Shown here: in pieces, positions 1 to 12,700 of the stretch
Layout of the letters: each line of letters opens with the position of its first letter
How positions within the stretch are numbered: position 1 is the first letter of the stretch
Notes under the pieces: generated by a model
The model's input: only the letters and a program-made list of their open reading frames with translations
What the model was told of the DNA's origin: nothing
Database searches by the model: none
DNA from: Pardosa pseudoannulata
Lineage: Eukaryota > Arthropoda > Arachnida > Araneae > Lycosidae
Assembly: GCA_032207245.1 (NCBI GenBank)
Contig: CM063508.1
Span: 91,444,190 to 91,508,189 of the forward strand
Direction of reading: 5' to 3'
Length of the DNA: 64,000 nt
Made by a program: the position numbers and the translations under genes

Positions 1-1784
1 GAGGCTATTAAAAGTGATAAATGGGGTTTATGACAAAGCTGGGTAAACGATGGCCCCAGATGAAATTCTCGAAATTTAGAACTGAAACAAAAATCGCATT
101 TATTATAATAAATATTGTAATATTTAATTGATTGATTGATTATTACCGGAAATATTTTTAAATGCTAAATTGTTATATGTCGATCTAGGAATAATAACAC
201 CCTCCATAGTAATCACCTTTGGTTTTAATTTTCACCTCAAAATGTGTTTGATGCGACCCTAGTGTTTTAGGCAAGCTAGAATCGGTTTATAATATATATG
301 CCTAGATCAACGATTTTCAGTTAACAGTACTTATAACTTAGGGGGTAAGAGAAAAAACGGTTAAAGGGATCTCCTAGCTTAATAAAAGGAAAAAATATTT
401 TAAAAGATTGAAAGATAAAAGAGTGGTGAAAAGGAAATCAATAATTTGGAGACACTAAAAAATTTTTCAGCAGAAAAACTTGACAGTATACTCACCCCTT
501 TTTATGGTTCGACTTTTTTAGAGTAGTTTTAATGCTTTTAGAAAAATATTCTTATTAATGTATGCATTTGCCAAGGCTGATAATTAGTGCAATGCGAGAC
601 ATAGAATTAATCTGGTACATTCCTGATTTAAGTACAATGAATATACTTGTCATGTTTATGACTAACTGTCATGAGTAATACTCGGTAAAATTAAAATTTA
701 GTAAATCAACCAGCGTCTACTTGGGTACATTTTTTATAAATTCGACATCAAGTATATATAGTTTATTTTTTATAATTTCAATTTCTTCTCTATCTTTTAT
801 GATATAAAAACTTTTAAAAATCTAAGTATGAGTAATTTACAAAGCCTTATTGGGATAGTGTCTGACCACTTTAGACCATAAAATATTTTCGTTGTGAGAA
901 AGCAAATGAAAATCGTACTTGATACTTTTTATGACCTTATTAACGTTATTAATAGGTAGGGTGATTCGAACATGGGTATGGATCTCGTCAATAGTGGAAA
1001 ATTTCCTATAAGGAGAATATAGGAGGTATAATAAAATAACAGCAAACATTTTAAGTTAAATGTTATTGCTTTAGGTTTTAAATGGCTGATCTTCATCTAA
1101 AAAAGAGACGAGAGATAGTCGAATGGTTACGGTACTAGAGTTTGTGGGTTCGAATCCTACAATGGCATGGATGTTCGTAGCTGTTGAAAATAAACTTTAA
1201 GTAGTAGGTCCCGGTCTCTTTAACCCTCATGTTGCAAAAAAGTAGACCGTAGTACTCCAAACCGGATTAAGCCATCCACTTAAAATATGGAACAAGTTAG
1301 TATGTTTCTCACTCTGAACTTGAGAGTTCAATAGCTCTGTACAGCGTTTACTTGTTAAAATCAATCTGCATTTCAAGTACATTCAGTGAAAAATGATGGA
1401 ATAAAATTACATTGGTTAAAACTGCTTTGTTTTGTCCAGCATACATGTATAATAATAGTAATTGTATGTAGTCAGTTACATGCTAATTCCCATTTTATTT
1501 TGCTAGTTTGTACTAGTACTATAAGTATATATGTAAATATTTTTTTACGTGTTTCATCCTGAAAACAGATGAAAAAATGTTATGTATATAGTTAGAAGAT
1601 AATAAAGATTTCAGAACATTTTATAAATCCAAGAAATAGTAAAAGATCAGGAGAAACACAATGTAAAAAAGGAATGTTACCTGTGATTTTATGAACATTT
1701 CCTTATAATTTCATAACAAAGCTACTAGTTTAAAATACAGAATTTTCCGCCAAAACTTACGAAAAATATATTTAATTCACTTAC
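1..1784 (-). other. Intron after first LRR (continues off left edge)
   Basis: AT-rich, with one SINE copy (1104-1266). A 70-codon minus-strand reading frame at 837-1049 matches nothing I recognise, and no LRR-like exon could be found. Otherwise featureless. Confidence 0.5.
1104..1266 (+). mobile_element. tRNA-derived SINE (family A copy)
   Basis: A-box-like segment, B box gggttcgaatcc, then the shared body (ggatgttcgtagc, taggtcccggtctc, gtagaccgtagtactccaaacc). The same family recurs at about 13775, 18851, 23073, 29283, 30946, 41005, 46264 and 60391. Moderately decayed; no clear target duplication. Confidence 0.75.
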
Positions 1785-1853
1785 AATTCACCAAGATTCC
1801 AGTAATTTGAAAAATCCGCTTTTTGCAAATCCAAACGGTTGACGCTAAAATCC
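1785..1853 (-). CDS. Exon 27: first leucine-rich repeat
   Basis: Acceptor ccatttttag|G (phase 2), donor GAATT|gtaagt (phase 2), 69 nt, one 23-residue repeat. It reads [20 protein letters not shown] then LGEL, matching L-x-x-S-x-N-x-L-x-x-L with a closing F-x-x-x-x-x-L. One-repeat, phase 2-2 exons are typical of LGR genes. No further LRR exon is visible in 1-1784, so the next lies off the left edge. Confidence 0.83.
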
Positions 1854-4800
1854 CTAAAAATGGAAAAGAATAATGCAAAATGACCATTACTGATTAAATT
1901 TGAAAACCATAAAAAGTTTTCTGTACAAAATGCTTCAAATCTCATTTAGGGCACTCACAGTTTTCTAACTTCCTGGGGCAAATCAACAGGCAGCATTGAA
2001 GCATTCTTTCGGATGCATGCTACGAACAAACCTACACATGTGCAGCTTTTTGGACAAACAAGGTCTAAAAAAGGAAAAGGAAAAGATTTAAACCAACATT
2101 AACAAAATTGGTGTTTTTTACTTTCTATATTTTTTTCTGGTTATCTTTTACTAATATACATATTTTAGATTCAAATCTTTTTGCTCTTTTATAATAATTA
2201 TACTATATTTAAAATAATCTTATATATTACTTGTTATATAATCGTTTTTATCGCCTCCCCTTTTATGATTCTTCCATGCTTATTTTACTTTTTCTTTTAA
2301 TTAATCATGGAAAATTCATTGCATATTTTTTAGTTCTTTTCATCATTTGCTTTGGGCAGAATGTCTTCTTTAGGACTTTGCGGCATTAAAACTGACAGTC
2401 ATTCACTCACTCGTATGTTTCGATTTTGTGTGGATTTTGGAATAGGATCATCCATGCGACATGAAGAAGCAGAAGGCTAAAATTAACGAAGAAAATGAAA
2501 CTGACTAAATATATTTCATCAAATGTAGTTGGCGTTTCAGATAGAGTCAATGTTATTTGCTGTAACACCTTAAACCTATCTTAATTTACATCATTATTTT
2601 TTATTTGATAAAAATGTAATGATCTGTATCAAAGTAATGATCCCCAGAATGTTCTCTTTAGGACTTTGCGCAAATAAAACTGACAGTCATTCACTCGCTT
2701 GTAAGTTTGGATTTGTTTGGATTTTGGAATTGGATCATCCATGTGGCATAAAAAATCAGAAAGCTAAAATTAGCAAAACAAATGAAACTGACTAAAAATA
2801 TTTCATCAGATGAGTGGACGTTTTATAGAATACCAATGTTATTTACTATTACACCTTAAAGCTATCTTAGTTTGCATCATTATTTTTTATTTGATAAAGC
2901 AGTAATGATCTGTATCAAAGTAATGATTCACAGAATGTCCTCTTTAGGACTTTGCGCGCCATTAAAACTGACAGTCATTCACTCACTTGTAAGTTTGGAT
3001 TTTGTGTGGATTTTGGAATAGGATCATCCATATGACATGAATAAGCAGAAAGCTAAAGTAAACAAAGCAAACGAAGCCGACTAAATATATATCATCAAAT
3101 GTAGTGGATGTTTTATAGAATGGCAATATGTGATTTGCTATTACACTTTAAACCTATCTTAATTTGCATCAGTATTTCTTATTTGATAAAACAGTAATGA
3201 TCTATACTTCTGCTTTGTAGCTAGTAATTTAAAATATTTAAAGTCAGATAGGAAAGTTATGTAAGCAGTTTCACCTCTTAATTATATGTGGGACTGTCTA
3301 TATCTCTATATCTAAATAAGCTAAAGTAGAACCGCAGACTTATATCGCTGTTTGCGAATTATGTAGCTTCTAAAACTGACACTAAAAAGAGGTCACTCAC
3401 CACACAGAAGTTCATCATCACCATGCGGGCAATTGCGTACTCCATCGCACAACTTATCCAAAGGCAGACACGAACTTTTGTTGTAACACTTGTACTGCCC
3501 GGGACAATTATAAGAATCTGAAGAAAAATAAGAGTTAATACGCTTTCACGTACAGTTCAGTGTCTTTTGCATTCATTTTATAGGTACGATTTTCGACTTA
3601 CCACATTCTTCCTCATCTCCGCCTCCTATGCAGTCCCATTTTCCATCACAAACGTAAATCGTAGGGATGCAGTAAGAATTGGGGCATTTCACGTAGTCCT
3701 TCGGACATTCGAAATCCTCTTTTGATATAAAAAGAATTCATCTTATTAAAACAGAAATGAGAATTTAAATGTTTTTGTTAGAACACTATAATTTATCCAT
3801 TCTGTTTACATATTATATGAGAATAAAAAAATCTGATCTGGACACCACATGATGTCTTTTTATGCTTATCCCTTTATACAATTTTTTATTTTAGTTGTAT
3901 TATGTGTCATCTGAATTTTCATTATCACATTCTTTTAAATTTAATTTCTTTAGGTTACTGGCAGCATTAATGAACTTTATATTGAGAACTTTTATTACTT
4001 AGTTATTAAGAATCGAAATTTTTCACGATTATTACATTCCTTTATTTTTTCGTTATATCGATATTATGTTATAAATTGAATTTTTTCGCGATTACTAAAC
4101 TTTCTTTATTCTGTAACAGGAAATAATAAATCAGTAAATATTCCAAGTTATTTTCTACATATAATAGATTTTTATTTTTTATTTATAAAAATAAGCTTTA
4201 AAAGAATTTTTTAACTGTTAAAACCCACAGTGTTACAATTACACTTCAATACCTCGATATATCTTTTCGTTTCTCGATATATCGTTCTACAATATATCTT
4301 TCGTCATATTGTTGTAGAGCGGTAGCGTTGATTCCGTTATATTGAGATTTTTCGTTATATACAGTGTGAATTGTAGTGTGGAATTGCAGTGTAGAATAGA
4401 AGATACTATAAAATTTGGTAGGTTGTTTATAGGATTGCCATATATCTTAAATTAAAAGGACACTGCTTATAATTAGACATAAAAATTCGACAGTCTACTT
4501 TTAACTATCCCTTAAAAAGAAATGCAAGTCATAAACGGGTAAACACATTATAATATCATTTGTATAATATGAATTGAAGCCATGCATACTATTAATTGTT
4601 CATTTATGCCAAATAACAAAAGTACTTGCTTCAGATATAGATTTTGAATACAGTTTATTCACTTTACTTACCACAGTGCCTGAGATGAGTAACATCTCGA
4701 CAGCCGAGGTGATAGCCATACTGGTCGAATTCATAGCGACAGCGGAATGTTATCGGAACGTAATGTCCTGTATTGCATCGCATATATCCAGTTGTGTTCG

Positions 4801-7800
4801 TGCAACTTTCGTTGGACTCTATAGCTGAGGGAATAAAACCAAGAGGTGTTCAAAGAAATACTTATAATAAGAAAAAATTTTTACCTAAATTTTATCATAT
4901 GATATAACTTTTCTACTCTAAAAATGTTTTCAGCCTTAACGTGATATTGTTTTATATTCTTCTAATTCTAACATTATTGATGTACATATGTATATTAGAG
5001 ACTATCTGTAACGATCCTAGTTATCCAATAACAAATAAATTTATCTAATCACTAAAAATATCTTACAAATTATTTACCAATCATATTTACCAATTAAAAT
5101 TAGGCTATCTGTTTTCAGTAGATGAAAAAAAAACATAGAAGTTTAGAAACCTATTTAAAGGAGAATGATTTTTTTTCGATTAAAACCTATAACTAAATCT
5201 AAGATGGTATTGCATATTCAAGATACCATCACTTAAGATTTCATCATTTTTTACTAGAAAACAAAATTGAAAATTTAATAAATTGCTGCGTACGCAATTA
5301 GTCTGATGAGATTTATCTCACTGCTAAATCTGGTAAATGTTGAACAAGATAGAAAATTTTATAAAGTGCTTCGTACATGATTAGATCTGGTGAGATCTAT
5401 CTGCATACTAAATTTGGTAAATGTAGAACAAAATTTAAAATTCCATAAAATGTTTCGTACGGGATTAGATCTGATGAGATCTATCTGACTGCTAAATTTG
5501 GTGAATGATGAACAAAGTAGAAAATTTAATAAAATGCTTCATACATGATTAGATCTGGTGAGATCTATCTGTCTGCTAAATTTGATAAACGTTGCACAAA
5601 ATGGAAAATCTAATAAAATGCTTCGTACATGATTAGATCTGGTGAGATCTGTCTACTAAATTTGGTGAACGTTCAACAAAATGGAAAATCTAATTATATG
5701 CTTCGTACATGATTAGTGTGATGAGGCGATTTAGATCTGATATATAAGTGTTTCATTCATAAAAGAAGTAAAATGTTCGGGATCTAAATCGGACCTCATC
5801 ACATCGTTAGAGGACCATAATTTAACGGATTATTGTAGTCTTGTACGGGGGTCTGATTCCAGTCCCAGATAAGAATCCTGTCTCCGTACTTGACATTAAA
5901 TAAGAATGTACCTTTGTGGAGTATTTATGAGTCCCTAAGGGACAGGGCCCAATTAGAGGTGATAAGGTTACTCACGTTGGTGGTCTCAGAGCGGGGTTTG
6001 CTGAGACCAATGACTTTCTGGCAACTATCCCGATTGGGAGTCAAGAAGAAGGAGGGGACTAAGTTGGATTTGGATGAGAAGGCCCCCGGAGAATTGCAGG
6101 AGAAGGCCCCCGGAGAAATGCAGGAGAAGGCCCCCGGAGAATTGCAGGAGAAGGCCCCCAGAGAATTGCAGGAGAAGGCCCCCGGAGAATTGCAGGAGAA
6201 GGCCCCCAGAGAATTGGATGAGAAGGCCCAAGGGAGTTGGATCGGAAGGCCCCACAGAATTGGATGAGAAGGCCCCGGAGAGTTTGGATAGAAGGTCCCA
6301 GAACGAGAGTTGGATGAGAAGGACCCAGAGAGTTTGGATAGAAGGTCCCAGAAGAGAAGTTCGTTTCGGAGGTCCCAAAAGGAAGTTGCTCGATACTCCA
6401 GCCAAGTCCACCAGAAAGTTTCCTGCGCAAAATAGTACGGCAGCACCACAGAGACTCAGGAGAAAGCCCCAGATCAACGGTAGATGTAAAGATTCCCTCT
6501 CATACCCTTCAACCAGAAGTGTTCCGGGCCCAACACTTTAGACCCACAATGGTACCCATTTTTTTGCATTACATTTTGAAATCGAGATTAGGTCCTCTCT
6601 CTATACTTACAAAAAATTTCCTAAGTGTATATAAAGTTTGTCAGAAGTAATTTAAATAGATTGACTAATCTTAATAATTGACTTATTAGTTTTTTTTTTG
6701 TAAATAGATCTATAAATGTTTTTTTATAATAAATCTACTTTTTTATATTAAGCTAGTCTCAGTTGCCATTATTTTAGAGGTTAGTTGATTCTTCATTTTA
6801 ATGTCTGTAGTTTCTCAGAACCTGTGGTTAAATTGTAGTAAAACAAATATTTAACACAACGCAATTTAAAATAAATCCCACTATACATTTGATCACAGGT
6901 TGATACTTAAATATTTAACGAGGACTACACGACAATTAGATCTCGTGAGATCTATCTGACTGCCAAATTTGATAAATGTAGACCATTTCTTTTTATGTGA
7001 AAAATAATTACAAACACACACATGGTCTCTTTAATTTATTAGTATAGATGGGTTGTTTAGCTAAAGACAATCAAAGAAGATTACGATGAAGAATTTTAGT
7101 AAAATTTCATACAGAAGCTCTTTACTGAGGTCAAAGCAAACAAAATGGTCTGTGGAAGTGAACTAATCAGCTAAGCACATTCTCATTTAATGGTAATATT
7201 AAGGCCAAAAGACATTGAAATATTATAAACGGGATACTTACAATTACCAAAGCATTCTAAAGCTCCAATGCGATGATAACCATATTGTCCTGTTCGGAAT
7301 GTATATCCAAATCTAACCTTAGTGAGAAAAATAAGATGTTACCACGAAGCTTTAAATAAAATTTAAATACAATTTATTAAAATTATTGCATAAACATCAA
7401 GATCACAGCAACAATTATTGGAAAAAAATATAGATAATGTAGGAGATTATAAAATCACAGTATATACAAGAGGTAGGAAACATTTTTATCGTTATACGCC
7501 AAATTTAAATTAGGCAGTAATAAAAGAGGCTGTATAATTTTATATATATATAAATGCGGCATTCAAAAATTATTATAGTTTTTATACAGTTTTATTAGTT
7601 TAGTATATTATATAGAAATAATACAAAACATTAAGTTATTTATTTATTATTTAACATAAAAAATTACAACTTAAAATATTTTTGTAGTTTTGTATAAATT
7701 GTACCTTGGTATAATTTGTTAATATTATAGTATAATTTGTAAAATAATCTTTAATAATTTTTAATAAAAAACTGCATACTTAAATACTACTTCAAATAAT

Positions 7801-9694
7801 ATTAATTAAGTATTTTTAAATAAATTTATAAAAAACACAATAGAAATATAGGGAAAAAATAAAAATAACCGCAATACAGTTCTATTAATTTTCAACCTGT
7901 TTCAGTCCATTTAATTAGATATAAATGAATACAAGTGTGACATTTTATGAAGGCAACAAAAGAAACTCAAGGAAATTTCATGCGGCTTTAAAGTACCATA
8001 TTCTTTACCAGTAGTATATCTAATTTTTAAAAGCTATTTCTAAACATTATTATAGTACAAAAGCAGTATAAACAAAATCCAACTACAAACTCAATTTTCT
8101 CCAGATAAAAACTTATTTTTTTTTTTGCATCTGGATAGTATCTTTCGGATCATATAGCCAGTATAAGTGAAGTTTATTTTTCAGTAATGCTCCTTAATAT
8201 ATATTCCCCTTCTTGTTCTTGTATATAATGGAATTTTCTGCCTTTCCTCATGTGCCTGTAAAAGTATTGGACAAAAATTCTAGTCTAAAAATTGAAAGGA
8301 AATGACCAGTTCTTTTTTTCTTTATAGCTATGTGTGGGTGTAAATAGATGCAGGAACGTGAAATATTGACCTGCAATGCTTTGGTTTATGAATCTATAAA
8401 TTTCTAACAGAAATTTCCTATTTATTTTTAATGCTTTTATTAAATATAACGTAATTTTACTATTATTATGAGATTATAATATAATTTGTATTCTAGTTGC
8501 TATGAGTGAACAATAAATACAAAAATATATTCTTATTAAAATCAAAAGAACACTTTTGTATAGATTTCTGAGAAAATGAACTAAAGTACCACCTATCCTT
8601 TTTTAAAAGTGTTATAGATGAAAAATAGGAATATTATTTGTATCAGAATAAAAAACAAAATTAGTTCTTAAGCAAAATAATTATTGAGTGAGGTGTTTGT
8701 ATATATCCTGCATTCCAACACTCATCGTGTATTTTACTTTTGTTGTAATAATTCTTAACATTACGCAAAAAATTGTGCATAAACATAATACCGATTTTTA
8801 CAGGAGCAAATGTGCTCTACCTCTTAAATTATTACACTATTCCTAATGATTAATATTCCATTAAAAACTCTTATATTAATTCATTATATCATCAAAAAAG
8901 TAGTTGAGATTACACAATGAATAAAACAAGAGTAGTTATGTATTAGGAAAGGTAAAATACAGTCATATATATGTGTGTGTGTGAGAGAGAAAGAGTGTGT
9001 ATATGTGTGTGTACATATAATACATTAAAATTTATCCTATTTACCTGACTGAATTATACGTCTTAATTTTAGTTCCCAATCGTAATGAAAACACAGCCAC
9101 TATTAAAAAATGCATTAACTAAAGTCCCCGAGACAAGAAATCACTGACTGGCATTTTCTTTCCATATTCTTACGGCACTTTCATGTAACCTCCAGACTAT
9201 GGTCAATTATGCCCCACTTCCTGATGGCGACCTTGAAAGATGGTTCATGGGTTGCATCCACACGTTGGGCCACTAAATGAGCCGAGCTCGTGGATTTGTC
9301 CGTACGGTCTACTGTGCACTTTAGTTGCGCATCTGGCTGCCTTTGATATTTGGAGAAAAGCCGCCTCCGAAGCCATCCAAATCCCGCCAAAGCTATTTTA
9401 TCGTCTACCACCCTCGACCACGATAAACCATACCCACTCCAGACGGTGGCAATGGCTTGCTGTGGACCATAGTGTGTAGGGGCCTTTACAGATTACAATT
9501 ATTTTCGAGCCTGTTATCCCCCTGCTTTCTTGCTGATTTGCGGTTTTGGCTGTTTAAAAAACGCTGATTTAATATAATTCTCATGTAATTGGATGGAATC
9601 ACTTTGATTGATAAGGATAGATGTTGGTGGCTCACCACTGACTGTATTTGATTTCAATACACAATCATTATGGATTAATATTTTGAGTGCGTCA

Positions 9695-9790
<96 letters not shown>

Positions 9791-12700
9791 ATCTATAAAT
9801 ACCTCTTTGACCGGAAGAGTCTCTTTGTCTTCTAAAAATCCTTCATCTTTTGCCCATTCAAACTTCTGCACCGCATCGCAGTTGCACGGCAGGTTTGGTT
9901 TCAGGCATTTGCGAGGCGATTCGCAGCAACCACACGTTTTATTTTTCTTCGCTCCGCCCCATATGTATTGAGGCTGACCATTCCAAGAGACCCACCAACT
10001 CCATGGTTTGTCCGAGCTGAAGTAAAATCCTGTACCCGAACACTGCCAGCTGATGTACTGGCGGCAATTCTTCGAAGCGTTCGTCAGAGCCTTTATTTTG
10101 TCCATCCCCACCGAATAAACCAGTGTCCGGCTGTAGCTTCCAGGTCCGTCTTTGCCTGATCTCACATATATTGGCTGCTCGGAATCGTGGTGGACGATGG
10201 TTATGACGTCTTCCGGACTCGGACCCATTTCGCAGTATACTTCAAATGGAGGTATGGGACCGTCAGAACCGTCCGAATCGATTATGTAGTAGCCACTAGT
10301 GCGGATGTTATCTAAGTTGTACAGATCTAGACAAGTCGTTCGATCTGTTGGATAAAATGAGTCAAAATTTGTTGATTAAAATACAGAAAAAAAACTTATT
10401 AAAATAAGTTACTATTAAAAGGATAATCCCATAGTGACACTGGAATACACAAAGGGGTGCCAGGAAAGCCCAATAATACTTTGAGTTGTTTTTGACAATG
10501 TATTTCAAAATAAAGGCGAAAATGGACTTTTAAAAACTATTCTTTTTGTTTTATTCTTGAAAATTTTATATGCTGTTAGCAATATGTTTATATAAATGTT
10601 ATCAAAACTTCAAAGTAAACTATTAGTTATTTTAAAAGTTTTTAATTGTTGTTTCAAAAATAGCTTCGTTCAAAATGCTCATTCTACTCAAATTCTAAAA
10701 AATTCTTTCTGTGCATTAGAATAAAATTTATTCGTTATCTTTATTATTGAAAAAAATATAGAAAAATATTAATTATAGAAAATTTATAAAAAATCTTAAT
10801 ATATAGATCCTAATATAGATATCTTAATTATAGAAAAATTCCCCTGCACAGAAAGTATGCAATAGTTCTTTCAAGCACAGCTAAATTCCTGCTTCGCAAC
10901 TAAGTACATTAGTTTGAGCCAAATTTTATTTTACATGCTATAAATCAAATAGTCAAAAAGTTTCAAAAGAACTTTCAATAACACACCTGGAATGACTAAA
11001 ATATTCTGAAAATCCAAACATTCTTATTTTAAAATATCCTTAAGGTTTCTTATTAGTAATAATTATATTTTGTGTACTAGTAATAAGTATTTTACTTTGC
11101 ATGATGTTGGATACTAAAAAAAAATACTATATTTTTTCGCATTCTTAGTTACATTTCTAAGAGTTCTTAATTATAATTCAGAGAGATACCAGAACAACTA
11201 CTGCCAAGAAATTAATTTCATTGGTATATCCATGAAATTAATATCTCACTTTTCCACAAACTTAGAAAAAATTAAGATATTTAAATCAAAAGGTAACAAT
11301 TATTTTAACAATGAAAACTGACATATATCAATATAATGTAGTTACAAATATGATTTTTTTTTTTTTTTTTTCAAATTGAATTACATTAAAAATTTTCAGG
11401 TAACATTGCGCAGTATACATTTGTTTTTAAAATAAACATTTTAACTAAAATTATTATTAAGAAAAATGTTTAGTTACCTCTCTCGGAACATAACTGTTTC
11501 TCTTCCCTTTTACCATCTCTATCTTCTCTTCGAGCTAACAAGAAAGAATCAAAATATTGAAATAAATTACAGGTATTTTACAGATATTTACAGATACTTT
11601 TCTGTATAAAAGAAGAGAAAAGGTAAATGCAAACATCCTGTTCAAATGACTATGAATGAAATGACTTTTTTAAGCTTATGAGTCACGGCAGCTCAGTCGG
11701 CAAAGGCAGCTGTCTTATAACTGAAAGGTTGCATGTTCCGGACTCGAGCCGCGCTAAGATCTGCAGTGCTCGTTAAAGGTGACTGGGGCACGTAAAATAT
11801 GTGACAGACCAAGCATAGGGGTCTTCTGCTTGGTCCCTGCTTCAAAATTACGAGGACCCAGCGAGGGTAATGTTACTCGTCTCCGTAGCATACCTTAAGC
11901 TCCAAGCGATCCACGGTTGGTGCTAAATGGGTAACAGCTTAGCAGCCTTGTATTGGCATAAATGCATATAGTGCCTCTATTGCCAGCTGAGTTAGGGAAA
12001 AAGATTTTAAGTGTATATAATTTTCGTATAATGATAATGGTTTCAATTCACGGAGAATTGTCCAGTTTCACACAGTCCATTGGTGCGAAAGGTATAAGAA
12101 TTATTGGATACGCCACCATATTGGGATGTTGCTATATTCCACCATTTATAGCTAAATAATAAGGAGGTATAATTTTAAATGAAGATCTTTAGCACCACTA
12201 ATAATTTAAAATACAGAGATCATACAGACGCAATAATTTTATGAACTTCTTTAACGGTAATATCAACAAACCTTTCAGCCTTGTTTCCTTTAATAAATAC
12301 TTTAAAAAAGACTTTAATAGAGCCTACTGTACCAATTGATATGTAATATGTGAATATTAAAACTGGTATATATATAGAGTTTAAATTTTGGAAATTTACT
12401 ACAGTGATAGTTAAAATATACAATCTTAACTTTGCTTCTTTCATTTACTGAGCATTAAAATATGGATAAGAAATGTATATAATATAATGACGAATAGATG
12501 CAAGAAGTGAATTTATTATGGATTGTTTATTGGCAATCTCCTGTGAAGATTATTAAGATATTTGCTTAAAGATACATACAGTTAGCAACATGGAAAATAG
12601 AATATTTTTGGTAAAATTCTTAGGAAAAAAAAATCGAGGAACTATTTTCAATGGTATTTAGCTTGTCATATCTCCCAAAATGTACAATTAATAAGTGCGT

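Noticed and set aside
5890..6267. Host exon of the receptor
   Set aside because: It lies on the plus strand and contains no receptor module; exons 22 and 23 join in phase without it.
6025..6477. Overlapping minus-strand ORFs of 120-174 codons over the minisatellite
   Set aside because: They are produced by the 24-bp (multiple-of-three) repeat, which keeps several frames open at once; the sequences are low-complexity and mutually contradictory.
9181..9479. Two overlapping 75-79-codon ORFs on opposite strands
   Set aside because: GC-richer patch, but no domain, splice context or codon pattern favours either; likely chance or an old repeat.
9782..9803. End of the protein at the TAA six codons past exon 21
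   Set aside because: The CASPR-like domain would be cut before its conserved end, and exon 22 supplies the expected continuation in phase with a good acceptor. Kept only as a possible intron-retention product.
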